A program made the position numbers and the translations under genes. This document shows, in pieces, positions 51,389 through 64,000 of a stretch of 64,000 nt of DNA. The stretch is from contig FN649744.1 in assembly GCA_000310025.1 (NCBI GenBank), positions 122,045 to 186,044 on the forward strand, in the 5' to 3' direction. The first letter of the stretch is position 1; the number at the start of each line of letters is the position of its first letter. Under the pieces are notes generated by a model. It had not been told where the DNA came from and did no database searches. It saw only the letters and a list, made by a program, of their open reading frames with translations. This DNA is from Ectocarpus siliculosus (Eukaryota; Sar; Phaeophyceae; Ectocarpales; Ectocarpaceae).

Positions 51389-54300
51389 ATGGGTGATGCG
51401 GCAGGCGGCACCCAAGCGAGCGGCCTCACAGCGGCGGAGAGGGCGAGGTCATTGGACGAGGCCGGCAATACCCAGGAAGCTGCCGTTCTGTACAAGGTGT
51501 GTACCTTGTGCATTTACATGTGTAGTCACTTTCGTACATTTGTACGGTAGTGCCACTGGAAAACTGCTGGCCTATGTAGGCTTGCACACTGAATGAAGTT
51601 GGATTTGCACTTTTCACTTTTCTTCCACAATGGTGCACCTGGTATTTCACGCGGTGAGCGTGTGCGCCATTGTCTTACGTATCGGTAGCGCAACACCGCG
51701 ATGCGTTGGTAAATCGTTTGTCGCGCGCGATTCTCTCGTCCTTCAACAGTAAATATTGTTTCCACAAGCGGTTCCAGGGCTGCTTTTCATGCTCCTCAGG
51801 CGCTCTGGGCTACTGTAGAGGTTGTCTGGCATGTAAACAGATGTGTCCTGCTTCTTTCAGGGTTGTTTCCAGGATTGGCCGCCCTTCTGATTCTGTGTTT
51901 GGACAAGGGCGATGGCGACGACAATGATGATGCGCCAATCGGCCAATTGCCGAGTGCCGCCGTCTTCCAGCCAGCGAGCCTAGAGTTCATACCCGTTTCC
52001 AACACTTTTCGACTCCGACCAAAATCGTTCCATTTGACTGTAACAGTCTGCAGGTTCAACCCTCTGCGGTACGGACTGGTAATGTAGAGAAACAGAAGTG
52101 TAGCGGTGGGTAGGACAACAAGTGCCTAACCCACGACCCTCGATGATTCTTGAGATTGATGCTTCATTATTGTTTTCGCTCTCGTGGATCATGTAGGCTC
52201 TTCTTGGCCACAGGTACACTATATGTTACCGTGCTTGGCGGCGTGTTTTAGAATTCGTTTTGTTAAGCAAACACCCAAAAGGCTAAGGCTCCCATCCTCC
52301 TCCTCCCCCGTCTCTTTATCTCCCCGACGATCAGGAACACATCGCCTGCGCTAGGAGGACCCTGCAAGCGCCGAGCCTGTCCAATACGGTGCGTAAGCTC
52401 CTCTCGGACAGCATCGAGGAATGTCAGAAGAGGGTCACGGAGATTGTATTTCGGCAGAGTGGGGGGGGAGGGTTGCCGGACTACTTGGCGGATCTTCCGG
52501 AGGCACCGGCAACCAAGCCTGTCACGCAGCTCTCTACCGACGCCGGAGTATTGAGAGGTGCCAGCAGGGCACCAGCAGCAGAGGGAGCGCTCTCAAGCAG
52601 GGTATATGCGAAGGTGGATGAAGGTGTGTGCGTGGGACGGGAAGGGATTTTTGGCGGAGGGCGGCACATACTTGGTGGAAGAGGTAACAGTGATCGCAGT
52701 GGCCGCACGAACTCGTTGTTGTTGGGTGAAACATGTACATGACTCGAGTAAGGAAACAATGAAAAGAGAGAACGGCCTGCGAATGCCCCTGTCACGTCAA
52801 TATCCATGCGTCATTGCTTGGCCTACAGATGAGAAAAAAGGGGACAGCGCACTAACCACGGCGACGGGGTTAGATGAACAGGGACGGAGGACGGGGTGGG
52901 CACAGGCTGGGGCTAAGGATAAGGCGTTGGCTGCTTACAGCCAGGCGGCAGAGGTATGAAAGCGAATGTTTTGGGGGGGCACGGGAGGAGGTAATATTTG
53001 TTTCCCTCTTCGTCCACACCTGGCGTTGTTTCCGCGAGTTTCAGGCTCCACGTTGCAATTTAGGGAAGCCTTTGGCTGCCTGTGGGTGGGTATCCAACAC
53101 CTCCGTGTGAAGCTCTCCCTTGCGGAGGAATCGAACATTGGCGCCATCACAAGAGGAGTGGGTGGTATTTGGCGTCATGTACGGCATCTACCTGTTGTGT
53201 GTTTAGCTAGCAGTGCCGTTGCTGCACGACAAGCTCTCCCCACACGGCTGTACAACCAGATGGTGTTTCAAGCTCTTTGGCCACCGATATTTGTTTTGTT
53301 TCCTCGCGCGGAAGGGGGGCGGGGGTAGGCAATATAGACAAGTCTCGCGTGCGGGGCAACGCCATATTTGTGCTTTATTATTGTCGGTGTATACTCACCA
53401 AGACTAAGCGATGATGCACAGGGCTGCGCAGGCCTAGACAGCAGAAGTGTAAATGTGCAAGCACTGAGTGAAAGAAAGGCCTATCCCCATCCTGCAATAC
53501 GTTCTTGAGATACCCCCGGACTTGTCGGTGCTGTCCCATGTGAGGCATTTCGTGAAACGCGTTGCCAGTTCCGTGATATTCTGTTAACGTGGTTGGGCGT
53601 GAACCCCCTCGTCACACGTCACATTCCCAGGCAACTACTCGACATTTCGATGGGCTGTTTTGAATCAGACTTTTGTTATTCTCCCTTTTGAACACTTTAG
53701 CGAAAAACGTCTGGAAACACGCAATATTGCACACGTGGCAATTTTGGGCGAGAATGGGAAGCAAGCGCTCCTGGTGGGACGCTGTGTCTGGCACATGCAG
53801 CTAGTATTCCACCGTTGATAGTACCCTCCGCTTCCCCCATCTCTGTTGCATGGCGACACATGTGCCGTTTCGTGCCTAGAAAATCTGAGTATCATAGTAC
53901 CCTCGGCGGTCGCTGACGAAAAAACACGAAAAATCGCGGCAAAACCCGGCTGAAGTACCTCCCGGCCTCTTGCGCACACTCCACCCGCCTTTTCGGTTAC
54001 TCTGCCTGAATACATATTGTAACGTTTACGCCCCTTCCCTCTTGGGCTGTGGCATCGTGTGGTACGCACCCGTGTCCGTGAATACCTGGTAAACAACCAT
54101 GCCTTTTTTTCAGCACTATTTCGCGGCGGTGATGACGCTGGAGCGGCAGACTGGGGGGGGAGACGACAAGGACAGCGGCGCAAAGGCCATCGAGGCGAGG
54201 CTGACGAGGAAACAGTCAGACGTGCTTTCGAGGGCGAAGGCTCTCAAGGCTCTCAAGGCTCTCAAGGGGGTTGTGAAGGTGAGACGGTGACAAGTACACT

Positions 54301-57300
54301 TCCATATTGTTTTTTGGTCATCACCACGCATCGGTTGAGGTACAAGTCAATAGAGGGTTTAAGGGCGTTCTTGGCCAGCTGGGAAACAGACATTTAGTTA
54401 TTTATTTCAAGTTGTGAGCAAAAGCAGGAAAAAGTTTGCCCACCCGGAGGACGCGCTTCATGCATCCCCAGTTTCGGGTCAAAATGTTCGGTTGACGTTG
54501 GGAACGATGACCGGACAAGTGGTTTGATGATTTTTTTGATCGACTTCTTCGTTGGTACCAGAAACACCGTTCCGTCTAGAGAGCGCTGAGTTCAGCAGCT
54601 TTAAGCCCCGTGACGGGAACAAGAAGTATGCAGGCGGCGGTGCTGTTCCACAATTTCCGGGGGTGGGAAGGGAAAAGTGCACTATAGGGGTGGCTGCCGG
54701 ACTCTAACGGTACTCTCACATATTAATCATCCTCTTGTGGGTCCTCTCAGATGCGTGTTCAGAATTTTCACATATGCATCGTGCTCTTATTCCAGCCAAA
54801 TATTGGTGTTTTTTAGGGCGAAAGTTGGGTGTGCACCGACCGTGTAGACTTTTGGTGTGAACTCTGCCATAATTTGACGCATGTACAGCGTTTTGTGTTG
54901 TGCTTGCTGTGTAGGGCTCACGACAGCTGCCAAGATAAGCAGCACCGAGACTGCTGTTGTTCTTCCGCTACAGCAGTATGCATGTGTCGCGCGTCCCAAC
55001 TCGAGCTGTCTGAGCTGACGTTTGGTAGCCGCCTTTACGTTAGACCTTCTTCTCTGGATGCCAGTCCCACCCTGACTCGACCTATCAGCTACCAGGTATT
55101 CGCGTTTCCGCCCCCTCCCCTACCACTGCTTCAGCTGTGTCACCGCCTGAGCCACCTTTGGCAAAATAGGAAGGTACAATTGGCCGTCGATGATTGGTCC
55201 TGTGGGGAACAATGCTCCGTCCTCTCGAAGACGCGAGGTCAATGGTCTAACAGCTACGGCATGCACAACATACGAGTACGTCCACCCACCCCTGATCCAC
55301 CCCTGATGATCATATCCTCATATGCATATCTTTTTTTGGAATCCTTGAGGCTACGCAAGCCACCCCGACGCAGCAGCAGCAGCAGCAGCCTGGGGAGTCA
55401 GTCGGCCGTCCAAGGTGTGTTCGGGGCTATGGTGAAGTTTCAGGTTTAAGAGAGTACGTGTTCATAGCAGGCGTGGTTCTGTGGCTTTTTGGTTTGGTTG
55501 GTGTGGATGTGATGGGGTATGTTTCGGAATGCTCGGCTTGGTATGATATGGCTCGGCTTGTTTGGACGACGCTCGTCGGTAACCGAAGGCGTCATCGACC
55601 AAATTCATGTGCATCCTTAGCAAGCGAACGTGCGAGTGTTCCTTGTACGTACATGGTTTTTTTTTTGTGCACCATGTTCGTTCAGAGGTCTGGTCTGAAT
55701 CCATCTCGGCTCAGGAGCCCAAACCGTATCTCCAAAGGACCGACGCTAGGTTTTACCTCTACATTTGTGTGGACATGGGATGTCGTACGGTTAGCACCAT
55801 TCGCGGCCTGTCAGTTTCCGAGTTTTTTCGTCTTTCGTGATATTACGCCATGGGCAGCATCACCATCCTCATAGTCGGCATGTGCTATCATCGTCATTGA
55901 ATGCACGAGTTTTCATCATGCTAGGAGACGTTGTGTGTGTGTTATCCATTGTGAGAGGTCCCCGACAACGTACCCTCCCAAGGTGACCTCTCCAGCATCA
56001 CCACACTCGTACAGCAGCAGCATCCTGCGCCCATAGAAGGCGCTTGATTGTGAGCACATCTACCGGGAGGAACTGAAGGGTGCTTGCCGTGGAAGGAGAA
56101 TCGGCGCGAGGCGTGCAACGTAGAAGAACCGTTCCTCTGTGCCCCGGGTCGGAGCTCTTCCTTTATATCCGTAAGGTTGGCTAAACAATTGTGAAAAACA
56201 ACCATTACCCGACGACGACAAATGTTCTACACGATGACCCCATCCATACCTGACAAAAACGGCGTTGTTTGCCTCGTATCCTATCCTACGAGTAGATCAG
56301 CGGTGAGATCATCCCAAGGTACCCTGTCGTCGGAGGAGGTCGAGGTTCTCAAGGAAAGCGCCATGGTTAACGGGAAGCTCTTCCTCCCTTGGGTAGCGGA
56401 AGACCTGAAGGTAAGACTGGTGCTGTTGATGCCGTTGTCGAGTATCGGTCTGTTTGAAAATCTGAGAGGTTGCTCGTTCAGCCGAAAGCTTTCCCCTGCC
56501 CGGGTTTGCACGGTCCTCTGCTCCGCCCAAAGGATTCCAAAGTATTTTTTTGACTGATGTTTCAAGCGTTCTTTCTTCTTAACTTCCGATCTTCGTCGCG
56601 TTTCTTCTTTTTGTTTCCTCAAATTCCTTCTGCCCGTCCTTTTGAGAAGAAATTCACTTCTGGCCAGCCTCGAACGGGCCCGGAAAAATATGACCCACAA
56701 ATGCACAGACGATTACTCGAGTTTTGTCTTCCATGCTGTTTGCGTTAGTAGTTCTCCCTTCTTTCTTAAATCGTCTTTCCTCCTTTCTTTCTTTCTTTCT
56801 TCCGCTCCTTCTTTTTCCTTCTTTTTCCTTCCAGGAAAAGTTCGATTTTGACAAGCCGTGGGAGGATCCGGACGGCCGTCTTCGGCTCTCGGGACGTCTG
56901 CGGGTAAACCTCACTGGGTGAGATCTAGATCACATTCCCCCGGAGAACGATTTCGAAGCAACGCGGGGTGCTCCTGTTGGGTGCAATGATCGGACTAGAC
57001 TGTCGCGGTACTCAAGTTTTCCCCCCGGAACCAGATGTTGTTTTGCCAAATCTCACTAGCATTGCAATGATGCACCAAACACATGTTCTGATGTTCACTC
57101 CATGACAACTTTCGTACCCGATCTAAGCTACATTGGTATGTTTGCGGATCACTCTGGACCATAAAGATACTCTCGCTCGAATATGTCGCACACCATTCTG
57201 GAGCACGTTGAGCATGTTGTTGTGTTGTTGTCACCAACAATTGTGACGATGTTTCGCGTTGGAACAAGTCATTCCCCAAGCGTACGTTCATGTTACCCGA

Positions 57301-60300
57301 GGTTCAATGTCTTTTTATCATCGTCCAGGATAGTGCAGTCGTATATAGTCGTTCACTCGAGGACCGAAAACCGCTCGATACAGTGTATCGATATTACATC
57401 AGGACACGCTATGTAGACCTTTACTCGCGGCCGTTGTAGTTGGGATTATGCCGTGTCCATGCCATGTTTGTGGTGTTTTTATGCCACGAATACTTGTGTG
57501 TGTGGTACGCGCTACCCTCACTGTGGTGCGACGTTGCACGTGCTGTGATACCTTCTTCAGTACCATGGATTTTGGCGGCAATGTGTTGTTTTGGTCTTGT
57601 GTCTCAGTTCGCTACTTTTCATGATCGCCATCACGGTCTTGTGTGTTGTGTGGGCCATACCACAACACTTCATGGGAACTACTTTGTCTGGTACTTTGTT
57701 GACGACCTCACCTGAGAAACGATAGTTTTCTTGACTTGCTCTTGTCCACGGAACGACTCTAAACATTTTCCGTTGCAGGGTTTTCCAGGACAGTTTATGC
57801 TTTTGTTCGTGCGCTATTAGTAGATCTGTATGACTAACCTATTCCGCTGGGCTTTTCTTCCGAGGTGGTGTTTTTGGGACCACCTTCGCGAGAAGTTGTG
57901 TTTTTTGAGGAAATAGAACAGGCAAGGGAAGCAGACCCTGTCCCTAACCCCATCCCAACTTCCCCGATTGCACACTTTATCCAACATTTTTACTTAATGG
58001 AAAAACCCTTCGAAGGCTACTGTGTTTTTGTGTAGAGGCCTAGCACGGCGTACGTCTGACAGCACATTCCTCTTCCTTTTTGGGATATTTTTCGCGGCAT
58101 CCCATCTATCTGTCGTACGTAGGTGGAAGCGACCGTCGGAAGTGATGCCGGGAACGCCCCACATGATCGGCAACTTGGACCCTTTCAGCATCCGGCAGAA
58201 CCTCGTCACGGACAGCAGCCTAGTGGCGTCCCTGTGCGTTGCTTCGGCCTATGAGCGGCGGTTCGACAAGCAGCTCATCACCGGCATCATATTTCCACAG
58301 GCATGGCACACGAACCTTCTTGTCGTCCCTGTTGCTGCTGTTTCCTGACATTTGACCACGTTTCTGCCCTCTCTTCAGTTCATTTGCATTCGTCTGCTTT
58401 TAGATGAGAAAACGATGGCATACGTCAGAACGTCCGTTGTTGGCCGCAGGCTTATCGAAACATACGATATAGCATGGCCAAAGCGTTTGGAACGACATCG
58501 CTGTAGAATCTCCTAAAAGCCCCTCGAGTCTAATCGATAGGGTTCTTGCTGCGAAGCACAGCGCCTGTCAATACATCATCCAAGCGACTGACTCATGACA
58601 AGAAGCGGTAAGTGACATCAGCATGATCACATCGCCCCAATAGTCCTGAACCGCAAGCACCGGCGGCCACAAGAGCACGATTCTATTCTGAGGCACGCCT
58701 CTTGTCCTCACACCGTCAGGACTTTCTTTGACACGACAAGCTGCTGCTGCGAGGTGATTCCTCATGTTTTTGCTACCCTGGTGCGAACAAGGTGCTGGCG
58801 GTTTCCGTGGCTACAGCCTCGTTCTTGCTTTTGCGGTTGTTCCTGACGTGGTGTTGATGTCGCCGTGAAGCAGGACGAACGCGGGATGCCGGTGTACAAT
58901 CCTGCGGGCAAGTATATCGTGAAGCTCAACGTGAACGGAATGGCTATAAAGGTGACCCCCCGTATGCATACGTAGGATTTCGACTTTTGTTCTCTTCGCA
59001 TTCGTTTTTCTCCTCTGGAAAAGATTTTTTTTCTCGCACTTTCTTCTGCACGGCACGCAGAGGACCCGTCAGTGCATTACCTGTTACCTGTGGGGCTCGC
59101 GAGACACCAATGGTGCGCGTTAGGGCCGTCTGAAGTCGCTGGGACTAGCTTTTTTTTCAAGGGTTGGGAATCCGAACCATAAAAGGCTCCTCGAACGGCA
59201 CGAAAACTAAAACACAACGTTTTTTACCCCGCGCCACGCGCCACGCGCCCACGCGCCCACATGCCTGCTGCTGTCATTGTTGTGCACACAACCACCACAC
59301 AGTAACTGGCGAATGCGTACCCACAGCGGGGATCAAGACTCTTGATGCTCATGGGAACACACCACGCGACACAGAAGTCTTCTCGCACAACTCTGGCAGC
59401 GGTAAAATTGTACATTTCAATTCCGAAAAATCGAAAAAGTCAAATATTGAAGTTTGGTACGGTAACAGTCTATTGTATAGCAGCAGTACATCTTTCTGTG
59501 ACTGTTCTTGGGCACACTGAGCGTCTCTTTGATCCGTTGTTGTCGGTGTATGCGTGAAAAAGTCTCACAGACCATGGGAAACATGATCACACAAGAAGAG
59601 AAAGTGATCAAACACAGTGGACTGCAACCGTAGGACCTGCAGCAAACCGCTAGAATAGCCAAAACCACTCACTCGCGCATAAGGGAAAGTCACGGCGGGA
59701 GCAAACAAAATACCCCGCACATATGGTGCACATTCCAGGCAAATTAGTGTAGTATGCAGGTTGCACGCAAGCCGGCACTATCGAACGTTACGACGACCAA
59801 CCATGCGACCGCGATGGCATTGATTGGCCGTGTCCTCTTGCGTCGCCCCCGGGAGGCAAATCGCCTGCATACCTCCCGAAGGGGAGGGAACCTTGTATCA
59901 TATATAATATGAATGGATCTGTTTGACCATGGCAACGACTACGGCACTTTTTAATGTACCTGTTGGCCAATGTTGACCGGTACTCGTTGAAAAGTAGGGG
60001 CGGTGTACAGGCCCCAATGCCATTCCGTATCCTCTTTTGGCGAAAGGATGTTGTCGACGTTTCTGGCGCTAAATTGTATTGTGGCTTTTTTTTTGCGGAG
60101 TAACGTTTGCGTTCAGCCGTCCCTTTCCCTCGTTGAGAGTGAGTGTGTATATGCATACAATACTGTCAAATTAGGCGGTACCCACCGCAAATTGCAAAGC
60201 GTTTTTCACCTAGAGAATCGATCTCCAACCTGCTACTAGTAGGTTTACGGCGTTAACGTTAATCTGCTTGTGTCTTTTGTTTTCGGTGTCTAAGGTTGTC

Positions 60301-63077
60301 GTGGATGACCTGCTCCCGACGGGTGACAGTGGTCGGCTCTTGTGCGCCGCCTCGGCGGACAAGTCGGAGCTGTGGGTCAGCATCGTAGAGAAGGCGTATC
60401 TCAAGGTATCCCGGAGCAGTAATAGCATCAGCTTTTCGAGGGGTTGTGTTGTGAAGCAAAGCGCATGTCGAGTTACATTTAGCCCTGCGGCAAGGGCACC
60501 CCGGCAATAGTAATAACATGCGCACGAGCGTGCGGTGAGTCGAGTAGACAAGGCGGTGACGGTGTGATATGCCGTGCAATCGCGTAGGTGTAGCCTACTG
60601 TGAATCAAGTACCTTAATGCAGGTGAAAAAGGGTATCTACCTCATGGGTAGAGGGTAGTGATTGGAAGGCCGAGAAGTTGATTCAACCTAGCTGGATGGT
60701 GACCTCTCAATTCGTGGCGATGTGGGTTCAACCTGTGCGCAAGTTCATATTTCACTCAATCGACGTTTCACTTAATGGACAAAGTTTCTTTTCTGGTGTC
60801 GCGCTTAAATTCGTTCATTCCACTCGAGTGCCCCTTGTTCCCACGCGTCTAGATTTCCAAGTTGTACGCCGGGTTGAGGATTCACGTGGTAAATAGTGAT
60901 CTATCGAAGTGAAACCATCTGTTGTCTTTGTGGTTGAACATGGAACCGTGGACATACTCGCTCAAAAGTTGTAGTTGGTAGGAAGGGGTCAACGATGATG
61001 GGTAGGGATGGCTGGCCTCCCAGCAGATTTTTTTCCGTATCTTTTCTTGCGTTGTTGTGGCAGGTTAACGGCGGCTACGACTTTCCTGGAAGCAACTCCG
61101 GTATCGACCTCTTCGCGCTGACCGGATGGATACCGGAACAGGTTGGGGTTTCGCCGTAACGGAATAGCTATCCATGTTGGGATAAGGTCATGCAGGAACA
61201 TCCGCGGAAATTCGAGTGAAATTCTGGGCATCGCTGCAGTATTCAGTGTGAAAGCCGTGGATGGAAGAGCTCGGAACGTGGTGCATACATCTGCCGAACA
61301 ACCTCCATTTGAAGTTCGAGGTGCAATGGCCACCGAAGATTCAACAGAAACGTTGTACTAGTGTTACAGATACAATGTTACATTGTTTCTATGTATCTAT
61401 GTACAACGCTACCTTGATTAAAGATTTTTTCAAACTTTTCTTGTGAAATTCAAGGCAATTGTCGAGAAAAACCGGCCATCAATGAGGCGGCGCTTCCGAG
61501 CATATCGCGTGAAAAAATGTACCCGTCAATGTGTGGGAGATTTTTCCATCTGTGTTTTCTGTGTGCTTCCAACTGTTTTGAACGGGTCTGACTGTTGTGG
61601 ATATTTATAAGATTTTGTTCGAGGAGCACCGGCCACCAAAAGGACACTCGTCGGCTCCACAAGAGCAGAAGCCGCTGGACAACTACGCGACCGCTGAACG
61701 CGTGTGGCAGAGGCTCCTCTCGGCGCACAGCTTCGGCGATTGCCTCGCAACTATCGCGACAGGTGCGTACGTAAACCATTCCATTGAGCATGTAGAGACA
61801 AACAGATACCTGGCATTGATTTTCGCTCGAACAGGCGTGTACGTTGTCTTGTACGTTTTGATCAAAGCACTGTTGTTGGCATTATGTCTATCGGTATCGT
61901 TTTACCGTTACCGGTATCGTTTTAATAGGATGCGCGTATCGCGGGAGATAGTCTCATTATCGAGGACTGTCTTGAGAATCAAAGTTAGGTGTTGGCGATA
62001 CGTTGACCGCGACCATCGTCCCTCTACCGTCCCACCGTTGCCGAATTCCCTTACCTTACTGCCTGTCCGCACTATCGGCATGCGGGACAGCCTCGGCGAT
62101 TGTGTCATCCTCAACGATGCGTTTCAAGCGACACGTACATACGTTTTCCGTTGTCGGCAGCAAGCCAGGACAAGGCCAGGAAACTCAAACGTGCTTGGTT
62201 GTGGGTTGCCACCTACCTCTGCTGCGTACTTGTGGTGGTGCTGCCCCCTTCGGCCATAGTACATACGATCGACTGATGATAAGGGATTCTTCTTCAACAG
62301 TGTCGGTAATTTTGTTCGCTTCGTGTGTTGGTTTTCCATCCTCCAGGCGAGATTTCAGAGGCTGAGGCTGAGAGGCTGGGCCTGGTGCCTAGTCACGCCT
62401 ATGCCATTCTCGACGTGAAGGAAATCAACGGCACAAAGCTATTGCAGGTGGCGTGAACAACAAATTAAGCCCAACACAAAAAAGTGAAAGAGTTCTTGTT
62501 AACAGTTTCGAGTCAAGTCAATCCTTTGTGCCACGCGAAGGAGAGCAACTGGACTCAGGCCTTACGCCCAGTACAGCACTATTGTAGAGAAGAGCGAAGA
62601 CAACACACGAAAAAGGCACGGGCTCGTTCTTGTATATTGATTACCATCGTAGAGATAAGGTTGAACGTGTGCTCCGTAGGAGGAAGGTGTGGGTCTCAAG
62701 ACAATATAGGCGTCGGGGCTCAAAAAGTTTATATCCATGAATTTTACTTTTATGTCGCAATTTCACTATTAGTTGGCACTCTCTTATCATTTTTTTAGCA
62801 TCGCATGTTCACAGGTTTATTCTCATTGATGTGTCCACGATCGTTTGGTGCTCTTCGACGTTTTCGTCATAGATCGTTATTGCTTCATGTATCAACCCTC
62901 TTTTTTGTTTCATACCTTTGGTTTGATTTTCGGTCGTGACTCTTTTTCTCTTGCGGCATGTGTTTTTTTGTCATTTTGTCAGGTGAAGGACTCCTTGGTG
63001 GAAGACTCCTTGGGTCCCAAGCGATGGCGCGGAGCTTACTCCAGCACATATCCCCACTGGACACCTGCACTCGTACG
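51389..63077 (+). CDS. Calpain-7-like protein, copy B: predicted pseudoprotease, 3' end beyond window
   Basis: Tandem paralogue of copy A with the same exon structure. Exons: 51389-51496, 52335-52623, 52829-52953, 54114-54278, 55350-55414, 56308-56410, 56835-56917, 58123-58300, 58874-58951, 60295-60405, 61064-61141, 61612-61762, 62347-62447 and 62983-63077, giving 576 codons plus two bases, all in phase. Exon 15 and the C2-like domains are not in the window. The MIT-like N-terminus and core are kept ([20 protein letters not shown]). The catalytic Cys is Ser344 (TDSSLVASL, codon AGC at 58214-58216). His528 is present. The Asn site reads [15 protein letters not shown], so Asn is Asp and the NPWS motif is gone. 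No stop or frameshift is seen and all splice sites hold (one GC donor after 58300, shared with A), so it is unlikely to be a simple pseudogene. It may be a regulator, decoy or ESCRT adaptor; that is inference. Confidence 0.9.
60295..61141 (+). repeat. Copy B side of the homogenised exon 10 to exon 11 block
   Basis: Counterpart of 39786-40615. Exon 11 differs from copy A at one residue (GWIPEQ against GWLPEQ). Intron 10 (60406-61063) aligns along its whole length with intron 10 of copy A, unlike its neighbours. Confidence 0.8.
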
Positions 63078-63612
63078 GTAAGTCGCCGAGAACAGGGCCT
63101 AACGGGCTGCTACCATTCGTTGTAACACGTTTTTCACGTCTACTGCTGTAGTTTTTGAGCTGGGTGCGTTGCATGATTTTGATCTGCGTGTATTGTAGGT
63201 GGTGACTGCTACGATGACGATACGTTTGGTATCATACATCCATTTCTACGTGCACCACCTACGCACACGCGCAACGACGTCGTTGACACCAAATACCTCG
63301 TAAGTTGAACTCTTGAACCCACCACGTTTAAGTTCTGTCTGAAAATACAGCAAGCCATGACATGTTAGGTTCGCACAGTGAACCCACATGCTTAGTTCTT
63401 CGAAGGGTTCCCAACCATCTGCACCGCACCCAAGTATCTCTGCAGGCGCTCTTCGACATGTACGGATAAGCCCGCTTGGCTGCTGGTGTGATCGTTAAAG
63501 AATCCTTGTTTCGTTAAAGAATCCTTGTTTACCTTGTGCAAAGATACAATAGAGACAATCGAGAGGATGACAGCTTCTTCGCACGTGCTGAAGAGCATTT
63601 TTGTCCCCTGTG

Positions 63613-63835
63613 TACCGTAAGGATGCGAGAGAACGCACGGGGGTGCGATCGATTTTCAACGCGTATTTTCTCCATAACCAGGAGGGTACCACTGTCGAAA
63701 AGAGTGGTTTTGGAGATATCTCATCGATAGCTTTCCTGAGAGGTATCATTTGGCGCTCGCACCCTCCTGGTTGTGGAGAATTTACGCGTTGAAAATCGAT
63801 CGCACCCCTGTGCGTTCTCTCGCATCCTTACGGTA
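63613..63835. mobile_element. Small foldback element in calpain B intron 14
   Basis: Two 75-base arms (63613-63687 and 63761-63835) are almost exact reverse complements around a ~73-base centre. The outer ends are TACCGTAAGGATGCGAGAG. There is no coding capacity. Copy A lacks it in the matching intron, so it arrived after the duplication. Confidence 0.75.
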
Positions 63836-63840
63836 AACGA

Positions 63841-63917
63841 CAGAGAGAGAGAGACACACACAGACAGACAGACAGACAGGGAGACAGGGAGAGAGAGACA
63901 GAGAGAGAGAGAGAAGA
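63841..63917 (+). repeat. (GA/CAGA)n microsatellite
   Basis: Runs of GAGA, CACA, CAGA and GGGA units immediately beside the foldback element. Confidence 0.85.
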
Positions 63918-64000
63918 GCAGCGCAAAGGGACCGTCAACTTCTGGGGCCTCGTCAGCCTATCAGCCTGTGATTGAATTTCCGGTTCATTCAATACTCAAT

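Larger units (their letters stand above)
63078..64000 (+). other. Intron 14 of calpain copy B, running off the window
   Basis: No match to exon 15 of copy A ([13 protein letters not shown]) is found here, so that exon must lie further on if it exists. The stretch holds a 19-base tandem duplicate at 63493-63530, the foldback at 63613-63835 and a GA/CAGA microsatellite from 63841. Confidence 0.6.

Noticed and set aside
51389-63077. Calpain copy B as a plain pseudogene
   Set aside because: Fourteen exons remain open with correct phases and splice sites; only the active-site residues are lost. Decay alone would be expected to break the frame somewhere in 1.7 kb of coding sequence.

Overview
The window is nuclear DNA of an intron-rich eukaryote. 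Genes carry many short exons (24 in one gene) joined by GT-AG and a few GC-AG introns of roughly 0.1-2 kb. Base composition is mixed, with many (TTG)n, (GA)n and (TC)n microsatellites, and neighbouring genes mostly alternate strands. Together with the gene set this suggests a stramenopile, possibly a brown alga; that is inference and nothing in the window proves it. There are poor, homopolymer-rich stretches at 1-200 and 6830-6980 and a 111-N gap at 25283-25393. I saw no retrovirus-like, LTR or capsid-bearing element and no CRISPR.

Layout: (1) 282-4828 (+), the 3' end of LTN1/listerin, the ribosome quality-control ubiquitin ligase, ending in its RING. (2) 7085-9583 (-), ribosomal protein eL29 (RPL29) lacking only its first few codons. 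(3) 11781-18487 (+), an F-box plus SPRY protein in ten small exons. (4) 20241-29609 (-), a RecQ-family DNA helicase in nine exons. (5) 33346-48984 (+), a complete calpain-7-like protease in 24 exons (1074 residues). (6) 51389-63077 and beyond the window (+), a tandem second copy of the calpain-7 gene. The exon joins of the complete genes were checked by reading phase: the calpain A, RecQ and F-box/SPRY models each sum to a multiple of three and end at one stop.

The most striking point is the tandem calpain pair. Copy A has the Cys-His-Asn triad. Copy B keeps an open frame and every splice site through the protease core, but has Ser for the catalytic Cys and has lost the catalytic Asn motif through a 15-base tandem duplication. 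It looks like a maintained pseudoprotease. One block (exon 10, intron 10, exon 11) is nearly identical between copies while the flanking introns have diverged, which suggests gene conversion or a constrained intron.

Non-genic structure is rich. Four large inverted-repeat (foldback) elements lie at 7809-8292, 10214-10653, 25394-26449 and 63613-63835. A small inverted-repeat element family shares a GTGCCGG-type end (12066-13553, 30383-30546, possibly 49682-49937). There are two tRNA-like SINE heads. Two introns contain duplicated exon-edge sequences that create decoy or alternative splice sites (LTN1 donor array at 1030-1312; in-frame RecQ acceptor duplication at 22762/22876). By function the window mixes ubiquitin and proteolysis genes (LTN1, F-box/SPRY, calpain-7 pair) with housekeeping genes (RPL29, RecQ); I see no evidence that they form one pathway or a co-regulated cluster.
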